Notes under the pieces: model-generated
Databases searched by the model: none
What the model was told of the DNA's origin: nothing
What the model saw: the letters and a program-made list of their open reading frames with translations, nothing else
Assembly (NCBI GenBank): GCA_033961575.1
Contig: CM066736.1
Coordinates: 5,737,501 to 5,801,500 of the forward strand
Source of the DNA: Aselliscus stoliczkanus
Lineage: Eukaryota; Chordata; Mammalia; Chiroptera; Hipposideridae
DNA: 64,000 nucleotides
Direction of reading: 5' to 3'
Translations under genes and position numbers: made by a program
Shown: piece by piece, positions 13,101 through 25,100 of the stretch
How the letters are laid out: each line of letters begins with the position of its first letter
Numbering within the stretch: position 1 is the stretch's first letter

Positions 13101-16100
13101 GCCTGTGCCCAGCCCCGCCGCAACAGAACGGCAAGCCAAGCTGAGGGCTGCCCACACAGCCATGCCTCTGGAACCCCCCTGACCCCTGGGGAGGCAGAGG
13201 GGACCAGCCTCTCAGGTGTCTTCTCTCCACCTAGAATGCCCACCCCCCTCTTCACCTTTCTACTTGAATCCGAGCTGCCCTTAAGGTTCTAGCTGAGGTT
13301 TCCCCTCCTTCGTTGACCACCCAACCCATGACAACCTGTCTCCCTTCTAAATTCTTACCGTCTGATGTGAAATTTTTGGTGGGATGGCAACAGGACTTTA
13401 AGCAGAAACCTATATGCTATTTTGAACTGTCTGTAGTGTCAAGATGTAAACTCCCTCTGTAAACTTTGTTACAGATAATTCTTATGGCCTGAATTGTCTG
13501 TAGGATGAACTGAAGAGCTTCCTGCCTCCTGGACGGTGACCACAGCCAAGGGCTGGGCAAAGCAGGTCTTAAAGGCCGACAGACTGGGCGCCTGGAGCCA
13601 TGCTGTGTCCTAGTCAGAGTGGAGGGCCAGCAGACATGCTCTGTGTGACCATGCCACAGATGTGACTGGCCTCAGCTTTGCCATCTGTAAAACGGGAAGG
13701 CTCATTCCCTCCGTGAAGGATCCTGGGAAAGAGTCTGCAACGAACAGCCCCTCAGAGGGCTCCCCCATACGGCGGGTCTCTCTGATGAGATATGAACGAA
13801 GGCTCTATCTTTGACCCTGATGGGGAAGTGCCTCTATACCTCCCAGTGTCACACAGATCCATTTGGCATAAGAATAGAAATGATGGTACCAGGTGATATC
13901 CGTCTAAAGAGGGGAGGAAAAACACCCCTCGCCCCACCTCCATTTCTCTTTCTCCCCAACTATAATGGCCCTGGAAGGGGTGGAAAGAGGACATTTGAAC
14001 AATAATAAAAGATGTTGGGCGGTGTCTTTTAAGCTATGTGACCATGTTTAGTGGTCACAATGATAGACTCTCAGCCCCGAGCCCTGCTGACCCATCGCCC
14101 GCAGAGGCAGCCTTTGGAGGGTCAGGACAGACTGAAAACACAAGGCCTGAGTTCAAATCCAGGTTCCGCCTCTTCCCAATGGGGAACCAAGGACAAGTCA
14201 GTGATTCTCCCATGCTGTCACTTCCCTACCGGCGAAGTGGGGAGAGTAATGGCATCTCCCACATATGCTGCCATGAGCACTAGCTGAATTTAAAACATGA
14301 AGTGCTTAGAACAGTGCCTACAGCCTGGGAAGAGCTCTCTATGTTCCGGTCACGATGTTGGAAGCAAGCATCAGTGTCCAAAGTCTGAGAAATGAGTCTC
14401 AGACACCCAACTCTGAGAAAAATCAAAGGCCCACCTGACTTGGACAGGAAATGGGGGGTCAGTGGGGAGCAGGGGCAGACCCCCGCAGTGCAGAGAGTCA
14501 CTTGGATCCTGACTGTTGAGCTTACTTCAGGACAGGGGACAGGCCCAGTAATGAGTGCTGGTTACCAGGATATTTTTCACTGGTCCTTTCCTCTATCTTA
14601 TCAGTAAAGATAGAAGTAAAAATAAAGGTTTATGTCCCTGGCACTTTAGGGACGTGCTTGAGGTATGGGCCTCAATCTGTTCTGCTGAACTGTATGAGTT
14701 TCCTGCTGCTGCTGTAACAAGTGGGCACACACAGAGTGGCTTAAAGCAACACACATTCACTCCCTTAAAATTCTGGGGGTCAGAGTCCGGAATGCATCAT
14801 CAGGGCTGCATTTCTTCTGGAGTCTGAGGGGGAGAGTCCATTTCCTCACCTTTGCCAGCTTCTATCGGCCGCCCACATTCCTTGTCTCGTGACCCCACAT
14901 CACTCTGACCTCTGCCTCTGTCATCACCTCTCCTCTGTGACTCTGACCCTCCTTCCTCTGTCTCATAAGGCTGCTTGTAATTACACTGGGCCCACCGGAT
15001 AATCCAGGGTCATCTTCCCATCTCAAGATCCTTCATGTAATCCATTTGCAAAGGCCTTTTGCCATGTAAGGCCACATATTCGCAGGTTCTGGGGATTAGA
15101 ATGTGCACATCGTAGGGGACCATTATTCAGTCTGCCACCCTAGGCCAGCAGTGACCACTGGGAACCTGCATGGTTTGAGGTATTTAACGTGGATGATCTC
15201 TCTGGAGCCGGGGACAACCCTCTAGGACTGGGTCTCGTGGCAGGTGCCCTTATACATCCATGCCCGGCGGTGAGTTCCAACAGCCAGAACCAGTGACTCC
15301 CTCCTGGCTCACCTGGGGTCTCTCTCAGCCCGGTGCTCCCTCTGCTGATACGAGGGGCAAATGAGGAGAGCAGAGGAAGTAACTCCTGTGGGAGCAGTCC
15401 GCAATGTCCCTGGCAGCCTTAGGAGGTAAATACCCCTACTCCCTTGCCCCTCAGGTAGGGTAACTGAGGCATGTTCTATACTGTCCCCCTATCACCAACA
15501 GCACTGAACTCCAGGTGCCCATGGGATGACCCCCACACCTTATTTCACTTCCCATTCCCCCATCAGTAATTCCTGGGATCATTTCCTGAATAAAATACTG
15601 GCATATTCAAATGCTTGTCTTGTGGGGGCCCTCTTCGGAGGGAACCCAAACTAAGACAGTATTACTTCCCATTTTACAGATGAATAAACTGAGGCTCAGA
15701 GAGGGGAAGTGAGTTGCCCAGGATCACCCAGCTGGTAAGCGCTGGCGTGAGATCCAAACCCAAGCCCACTCAAGCCAAGCTGAACGGTGGCAATAACAAC
15801 TGCTAACACCAGGTAGCACGTATGTGCCAGGCTCTATTCTGAACACCACAGATGTAACTCATCCCGTCCTCACAACACCCTGCCAAGGAGCTCCCCTGAT
15901 CCTCACTCTCTGTGTGAAGAAACTGAGGCAGGGAGAGATCAGGTTATCTGTCCAAGGTTAAACAGCAGGGCAAGTCCCTGTGGGAAGGGAACAGAGATGA
16001 GCTGCCTGTCCAGCCCCGTCCCTTGTCCTATTTTTTTCTTTGCATTTAAATATCACCTTTGTTTTAATTTTGTTTGTTTTTTAAATTTTTATTGTGAAAT

Positions 16101-19100
16101 AAACATTTTTAAAAAAATTAGTTTCAGGTGTACAACACAGTGCAATAGTTATACTTTTTACCCCTCAAAGTGACAATCCCCCTCATCCTATTTTTAACCC
16201 ACAGAAGATGTACTAGGTTAAATAGTGGCCCCTCACATTCATATTCCCCCAGGACCTCAGGATATGACCTTATTTGGAAATAGGGTCTTTGGAAATGTAA
16301 TTTGTTAAGATCAAGTCATAATCGGTTAGTGTGGACCTTAAAATCAATGACTGGTGTCCTCGTAAGAAGACCATGAGAAAGGCCAGGGGACACACAGGGA
16401 AGGAGGCCATGTGACAAGACTGAGGCACATGAGGCAGAGGCTGGAGTGAAACAGCGTTAAGCCAGGGAACGCCAAGGCTGGCCGGCCACCACCAGAAGCG
16501 GGAAGAGGCGAGCAGCGGCAGAGCTCTCAGAGTGAGAACGGCCCTGCCGACACCTCCATGTCAGATGTCTGGCCTTCAAACTATGACAAAATGTTTCTGT
16601 TGTTTTAAGCCACCCGGTCTGTGGTGCTTTATTACGACACCCCTAGGAAACCAATGCAGAAAGGGACAGGGGTGAACCACAGCAGCCAAACCCTCAGTGA
16701 GCCTTAGAACTGGACAACACACTACAGGTCTGCCCTCTGAGGGCCCACGGCCCCGGCACAGGGGAGGCTGGTTGCACATTAAGAACTTTTACCCGCTTCC
16801 GGAGGGGCGTGTAAGCAGGCATTACTGATGTTGTGCAGCCTTTGCCCTCCAGGGAAACGGGCCAGGCCCAAGGCAGCAGGCGGGCATGGGCCCAGGACCT
16901 AAAAGAGCCTTTGTGTGGACATTCAAGTGGCCAGACCAGTAAGTGGACTCCCAGCCAAGCGCCTGCTAGGAAATGAACCCTTAACACGTGGGCCAAATGC
17001 CCAGGCTACGCTTGGCGGCCTCCCCTGGGGCAGAAAGCCCGGGCCAGAGGGAGAAACGAAACCCCCAGGGCAGTGCAGCTGCAGCCCCTGGCCTGTCCTA
17101 CTCAGACAGCTCTGCCGGACACCACACGCTGGGCAGGGCCCTCCACACACAGTGTTAATGCATTGACTTGTCACAGCAACCCGGCGAGGTAGGCATGGTG
17201 TCACCCTCCTTTTACAGACAGGGACTGTGAAGCTCCAAGATGGAACCTGCCCATGGTAACAGCCAGTTAGTCTCGAAGCCAGGGTTCAAAGCTAGGCAGT
17301 CTGTGATCCATCCCTCTCTCTTTCTTTTCTTCCTTTTTTTCTCTTCTTTCTTTTTGTGATGGATGCACAACCTCCTCCCCCTCTTTTTCTTCCTCTCTCT
17401 TTTTATAATTGAAATATAATTCACATGTCATAAAATTCACCCTTTTAAAGTGGGTTTTTTTTTGTATATTCACAGCGTTGTGCATCCATCACCACTATCT
17501 AATACCAGAACAGTCTCATCACTCCAAAAGGAACCCCATACCCATGAGCAGTCACTCCCCAGTGCCCCTCCCCCTGTGCCCAGCTGCCACTAATCTATTT
17601 TCAGTCTCTATGGATTTGCCTGTTCTGGACAGTTCACAGAAATGGAATCATGCAGTCTGTGACCTTCTGTGACCAGCTTCTTAACGTCATGTTTTCAAGG
17701 TTCATCCACGTTGTAGTGTATGTCAGAAATTCATTCCTTTTGTTTTGTTTTGTTTTTTGAGGGCAGTGTCACTGACCCTCATATATGGGACCCGAACCGG
17801 GGCTGCTGGCATCCCAAGCCAGCGCCTAACTACTGCGCCACTCGGCCGGCCCTAGAAATTCGTTCCTTTTGAAGGCCGAATAATATTGTATGAATATGCC
17901 ACATTGGGCTCTCATTTAACTATGACATTATCAGGCCTCTCTAGCAGCCGTTTAGTAGATATTTACTAAATGGATGTAGGGTGGGCAGGGCTGCTATTTC
18001 TCATGAGAAACAGCCCTTCTCTGCCTACACCTTACCACGCCAAACATTGGAGATGCAAGACAGGCCCTGGATCCCTCCCTCGTGGCCCCTGTACCACCCC
18101 ATGCATGCCCACACACTGTCATGCTGCGTTACCTGTAGTGTAGGAAAAATTGACATGCCACAGCACCCAGGAGCAGGATGATGGTCAGGTACAGCTTGAA
18201 CTTCTCATACTCATCCTTATAGGCAAATCTACAGCCACAGAAACCCCCAGGGAAGGTCACACAGCTAGTTCCACATTTACAGTAATATAATATAGCCCAT
18301 CTGGGGGCAGGACCCTCACCCATCAGTTCCTTGACCTACTGCCATCCACTTCCAACAAGGACCTTCTGATCTCACTAAGGGAGAGACCTGGCCTTGAATG
18401 AATGGTGATGATCAATTAGGGAATGAGGGCCAATGTGCCAAGCTTCCCAGGTCTCTGCCCTCCTGGTTTAGGGCTCCAGGCCGTGACGGGGGATGAGCAG
18501 GGAACAGAGACAGGGTCCCTTCCCCCAACCAGCTACTATAGTAGAAACTCCATGGCTCCATTTCCCCGGAAACTGATAGATTTGGGGCAGACATGATTGT
18601 CTGCTTTCCAGGAGAAAAGTGTATGATAAGATGTGGAACAGAGCAGGGGCCATTTCTCATGAGAAATTGGCAGCCCTGTCCACCCAACATCTGGACTCCG
18701 GGAAGGAAGGAAAGAAGGAAGGAAGGGAAGTAGGGAGAGAGGGAGGGAGGGAGGGAACCTCCCCCAGGGGTTCTGCCCGCCAGGAGGAGAGTGTCAGAAA
18801 GACCAAGAGCCAGAACCCCCATCCGTTAACATTTCTTTCATTTATGCAAAAATCAGCTTGGTCCAGCTCTCCTGAGTTGAAAAAGCAAAATGCCTGGATT
18901 CTGTAAAGCCAGATGGGGATCTGGGACACTTACTTGGCCTGGTTGCTAAGAAGGGTCACGTTCACATTGCCGAGGACCAGATTTAAGTAGAGCCTGGAAG
19001 AAAAGACCTGTGAGGTCCCCACATCCCGGGAGTGAGCCCCAACCAAAATATTCAAACTTAATAAGCATGCACTGAGCAGCCAGTGAGGCGCATAGGAAGC

Positions 19101-22100
19101 TAAGCTCAGCAGCCAACGGGCCTCACATCAGGTAAGAATACTGATAAGAGAACCTGACGACTGACACATGACGGCTGCCACTGACCCCTTTCCCCCATTT
19201 TGGCTGGCTTAGAGACCATATTTCCCAGCCTCCCTTGCAGCTAATGTGAGCATGTGACTAAGCTCCAGCCAATGAGGTGAAGACATGTGTACAACCTCTA
19301 GGTCACTTTATTTATTTTTTTTGAGGGTGGTGTCACTGGCCCTCATATGTGGGACCCGAACTCGGGCCATTGGCTTCCCAAGCCAGCGCTTAACCACCGT
19401 ACCACTCGGCCAGCCCTCTAGATCACTTTAAAATGGGCTCTTTTTAAAATTATGGCATAACCATCATAAGTGCACAAATCTTAAATATAATACAACATGA
19501 AGAATTTTTATATATTTACACGTCCATGCAACCAATACCCAGATCAAAAAATAACACACTTCCAGCCCCAGGAGGCTATCCCGCACCCCCTCCCAGTCAG
19601 TACCCCCCACCACGGGGAGCCACTATTGTGTTCACAGAGGAACGTGTGAGGAAGTGTCCTTCTCTTTCCTGCCTTCACTTCTGCCTTTGCCCTTCAATGT
19701 CAAGTCCCAATGGGAAGGTGGGGAAGGTGGGAGTTACGCAGACCAGGTGTCCTAGGCCGGGTGTCTGCCCGCAGCAGGGGTGTGTGTGTGGAGGGGTGTA
19801 AGTTCCCAGCTCCTACCCGTTCTTCTTGGGCAGGTAGGCCTCCATGTCAAAGAAAACATTCTGCCGCTCCTTGATGTTGGCGCCTATCTGCTGAACGAGT
19901 TCTGCCTCCTCCTGCCCGGCATGGCGCTTGTACCTGTGGTCAGAGGTGTGGGCACAGAAGAAGCAGGAGCATTACTCGGGCTGGAGGAAGCATCCGGAAG
20001 CTCTGGGCACTGCCCTCCTCTCTTGCCATCCCAATGCTTCTCACAACCTCAGCTCTCCATCTGAACTTTCTGGGTTTGCTGCTGGCTCCCTGCTAACCCG
20101 GTGACCTTGGCAATATCCTTTAACCTCTCTGCCTTATTTTCCATACTTGAAAACCAAGGGTAACAGCAGGCCTACCTCATAGACAATACCCCTGTGAGGA
20201 TTGAGTAAATGCAATTTAAAGTATTTAGAAGGATACTCGACACATAGTAGTACAAAGCTTAGTGGATATCTACTGGCAATACTAATCTTGCTATTCTTTT
20301 TTTTTTTTCCCGAATGACTTTGATTTAATCATCGGAAGCAAACTAAATGGAAAGCTTACAATAGAGAAGAATTCTATGTCTGTGCCCTTTGCAAACTAAG
20401 CTGGGACACAAAGGGACTGTGGCTCTTTTTACTCTGCTAAAGGAATAACCTGAAGATTACTAAGAGGGCAGACAGGATGGCACTTTGAAAATATAAGCAG
20501 TCAACCAATCAAAGTCTAACTGTTATTCTTTGATGACATTTAACTCTCAAAACTAGAAAAACATAGACAATCTCAAAATAGTCAGGGTCCTCAGGATAAG
20601 AACCAAGCTCATGGGTCAACCTTCTAACCCAGTGTTTCTCAACTGGGAACAATGGGCAATGTCTGGGAACTTTCTGGTTGTCAAGACAGGGTGGAGGGTT
20701 TTACCGGCATCTAGTGGGTGTTGCTAAATATCCTACAATGCACAGGACAGCCCCGAGAAGGAAAAAGTTATCAGTGCCAAAGTTGAAAAACCCTAGACAG
20801 ATAAAAGATTCTTGAGTCCTGCAATCTGTCAGATGTGTCTTTCCAAGAGTGGCGAAGTCACTGCATAAAACCATCACACTTTACCGCATGATGAATGGGC
20901 CTCCGTTTTCAAAATGGTCAGCCAAGATTAGGGGTATTATCAGCAACCTTCCCAAAAATTGTCGAAAAGGGAAGAACAAACCAGGAGCCACACACTCTGG
21001 AATGGAAGCCCAGTAAGTGACCTGAGACAAGCCACTCAGAGCCTCAGTTTCCCTGCCTGCATTGGAGGGGGTGGGGGGGTGAATGACAGCATCCACTGGA
21101 CCCCTTCATCTATCAGGGATGAAAGGACATCCCAAATATGAAGACATAGGGATTGAGAAGTGAACATGTGACCCTGGCCTCAGGGACTGAACTATGTCAT
21201 GATCTCAAGTCTGTCCCCAGTGGGAATGCCAGGCTTCTTACCACCTACACCAGTGAGTCTGGTGGGGAGAGCCCCCACACCCATGAGAAGGGTACTGATA
21301 GTTTACCTGCCCCACAGGGCTTACCACAACTTGCTTCTGGGGAACCACCTCTCCTCCTCGTCCCCCCTCCATATGGCTGACATAGGGCAGCCCCACCACC
21401 AGGTCCATACACTGAGCACACGGCCTAGTCTTGCCGAACCAGTCTTGGTGATCGCTTCACAGGTGGCCACGCACGTGACCAATTCCAGCCAGTAAGGAGC
21501 ATGCCCAGAACTTTTGCGGAAAGACCAGTTTTCATTCTGCTGGGGTGGCAAAGCCAGTGGGAAGAAAGGCTGGAGGATATAAGCCTGGCACTGCTGGTGG
21601 CCATCTCCGTGACCATGAGGGGACGGTCAGCCTGAGAGTGAAACCAGTCTAGAGGAAGGCAGGATTTACAGGAAAAAAAAACAGATTCTTTTTTTGTTTT
21701 TAGAGGGCAATGTCACTGGCCCCCATATGTGGGATCTGAACTGGGGCCGCTGGCGTCCCAAGCCTGTGCTTAACCAATGTGCCACTTGGCCGGCCCAAAA
21801 AACAGATTTTTTTTTTTTTTTGAGGGCAGTGTCACTGGCCCTCATATGTGGGACCCGAACCGGGGCCACTGGCTTCCCAAGCCAGTGCTTAACCACCGCG
21901 CCACTTGGCCGGCCCAAAACCAGATTCTTAAAACCATTCTTTGACCCCCCAGATCCAGTCCGTGATACCTGAAGCCCCACCTGTTTTTTTCCATTAAAAT
22001 TTCCATTCTCTGCTCAAGCAAGCGTTGAGCTGGGTTTCTCGCCCTTAGAACCAGGGGGGCCTTGGAGCGGCAGCTCTGCCTACCTCTGGAGGGTGTGCTT

Positions 22101-25100
22101 CAGTTCCTTCAGCCGCGTCTTCTGCTTGTGGATGGAGCTGCTGCACAAGGTCTGGAGCGCACTCAGCTCCTCCAACTTCTGCTTGTAGATCCTGTGAGTT
22201 TCCTGAGGGACAGAGGAGCCCGGACATGGTACATAAGAGAACATGAACTGGTCATTTGTCACAGTTTGCTTGTGTCAGGGGATGTGACGACAGAGATCAC
22301 AGCCAAGACAATACAACTACAGCTATCAAAGATGTGGCTTAGCAAATTGGGGCTGGAATTGGGGAAGGCGGCACAGCACAGCCCTTGTGTAACAAGGAAC
22401 TGCTGGGGGGTTTTCCTGCCCTGGTTCCATCCTTCCTAATGGTAACAGCAACCACATATGACTTTGAGGGGCCACCTCTTGTCAATTCTTAGTCCAGATG
22501 GTTTCAGTAGAGCTAACGGGCCCTATGCCAAAAGTGGTCATGTGACCCAGGGCTGATCAATTAATATCCTCCAATCCTCTGGCAAATAATTGGTTCACAC
22601 ATGAACATATGGCTCAAATTGGGCCAATGAGAGTCAACCCTGGGACTCTAGCTAGAAGTGTTGGTTTAGAGATGCCCTCTTTCTCCTGGGTTTGCTAACA
22701 TGGTAGCAGGTATACTTGGGGCTGCTGAGTGGCGACAGCCTGCTTAAGAATGAAGCCAGATAGGAAGACAGAATTGAGACGTGGTAAGAGACAGAAGTCA
22801 TAGCCTTGCTTCAGATCTAACCAAGCCTGAATGTAATGCTATCCAATACTCTTGGGTCTATGAATTCAAACATTTCACTGAGGCCTGTCTGAATTGGGTT
22901 CCTGACCCTGGCAATGAAGACAGTTCTTGTTAAGTCAACAAAGGAAAGGTTATGCCTCTTCTTAGAACCAGCCCTCCCTACTCCGGCCCGGCCATTCCAA
23001 TGAACTCAGCATCTCGTTCCTGGAAATAACCATTCAGGGACCCAGGGCCAAAGGAAATACAAGAGACATAGCCCCAATCCTGGGAAATGGAACACAGTAA
23101 TTTCTCAACGTTGCCACCACTGCACACCTCCACCAAATAACACCATATGCAGGGAAACAAGTCCTTCCCTCTAGATTCGATCATCTAAGACAAATACTAA
23201 CAATTTGGGGAAACCAATATGAGGGACAGGCACCATGAAATTAAATCTTGGGTTGTCGGAAAAGTCGTGACGCATTTTTGCAATGAAAAATACAGAAAAA
23301 AATACGTCGTGACTTTTCTAACAACCCAATACAATAATCCAATGAACATATTTGAAGTGGCTGTTTTCTTGGTGGAGACATGCCTTTAGCAGAGGGACAG
23401 AAAAGGGGGTTTGTGAAACAGTGAGACCAGCTCCCAAATTCTCGTGCCTGCCTCTCGGGTCTCTAGAAACAAAAGGTAAGCCAGAAGATAAGGGAGAAGT
23501 GAAGAAAATGAAGCGACGAGATGACAGGAGCAACACTGAAGAAAGCTATGAGCAAACTTCCCTTGCCCCCAGACAAGGGGGCTCAGTCTCTATATTCACA
23601 CAGTGTCATCACTCCCTCCTTCCTAGGCCCCCAGAAAGGACAGTTCTGCCCCTTTCTTCTTTTTTTTTTTTGTTTTTTTTTTGGGAGCAGTGTCACTGGC
23701 CCTCACATGTGGAACCAAACCGGGGCCGCTGGCTTCCCAAGCCAGCACTTAACCGCCGCGCCACTCGGCCGGCCCTGCCCCTTTCTTATTTAACTTTTTA
23801 GTTTTAAATAATTTCAAACTTGCAGAAGAATTGTAAGAAGAGTACAATTAAGAACTCCCCTATACCCTTTGCCCAGATTTACCAACTGTTAGTATTATGC
23901 CATATTCGCTTTATCCCCCAGTGTGTATTGTGTGTGTTTCTGTTTGTTTGTTTTAATTTTTATTGGGGAATAGCCATGGTCCTCAGTTACACATTGCTTT
24001 CATGCTACAATGGCCCAGTTGACTCTTTTAAGGAGGGCACAGCTCACAGTGGCCCATGCGGGGATCAAACCGGCAACTTTAGTGCTATCAGCACAAGACT
24101 CTAAACAGCTGAGCTAAATGGTCACCCTGTGTGTCCCTTTTCTTCATCAGGCATCGGTAAACTATAGTCCACAGGCCAAATCCAGCTACATGATTTTGTA
24201 TGGGCAGTAAGCTAGAAATGGTTTTGCATGGTTGAAAAAAAAACAAAAGAAGGATATATAGTGACATGTGAAAAATATATGAAATTGAAATTTCAGTATC
24301 CATAAATATAATAAGCTTGACTGGAGCACAACCACACCCAGTCATTTACATATTGTCTGTGGCTTCTATGGAACCACAACAGCAGAGTGAGTAGTTGTGA
24401 CAGAGACCATATGGCCTGCAAAACCCAGAATCTTTACTACTTGGATTTTTTGCCAAAAAAAAAAAAAAGTTTGCCTACTCCTGTTCCAAACCGTTTGGGA
24501 GTTAGTTGTAGACAACATGGCTTCTTTACTCCTAAATACTTCATCATGTCTTTCCTAAGGACAGTGACTCCACAGTACAATTATCAAACACAGAAAATGT
24601 CACCTTGATACAACACAAGACCATGACCTCAAATTGCACCCAAATTCCTATTTTGCTAACTGTCCATTGATGACAATTTTCCCCAAGCTCCTGGACCCGA
24701 TTCAGTCACCTGCCTTGTGCTACTGCTTCTCTCTTCAGACTCCTTTAATCGGGAATAGTTCTTCAGCCTTTCTTTCTTTTTTTTTTTTTTAAAGATTTTA
24801 ATGGGGAATTGGGGGAAGAGGAACAGACAAGTTGCTGTCTTTTTGTTCTTTGGTCTAGTTGCGGAGGACGTTGCTTCACTGGCCCATGTTGGTATCATCA
24901 TTGCGCTCTTCCCGGATGAGGCAGATCGGTCGCCGGCCTCTGGATGTCGCTCACCACGGCTATTGGCAGCTCACGCTGGCTGCCAGGCACTCACTGTAGC
25001 CTATGGCAGCCCACTGCAGCAGGGGCTGCAGCCTACACTGTCACCGGGGCTCACACAGCCCAGCTCCAGGTGGAGCTGTTGTTAGCTGTGGAGGGCAGTG

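Noticed and set aside
21689..21915. Direct repeats that look array-like
   Set aside because: Two independent SINE insertions with poly-T tails, not a CRISPR array. This is a mammalian genome.
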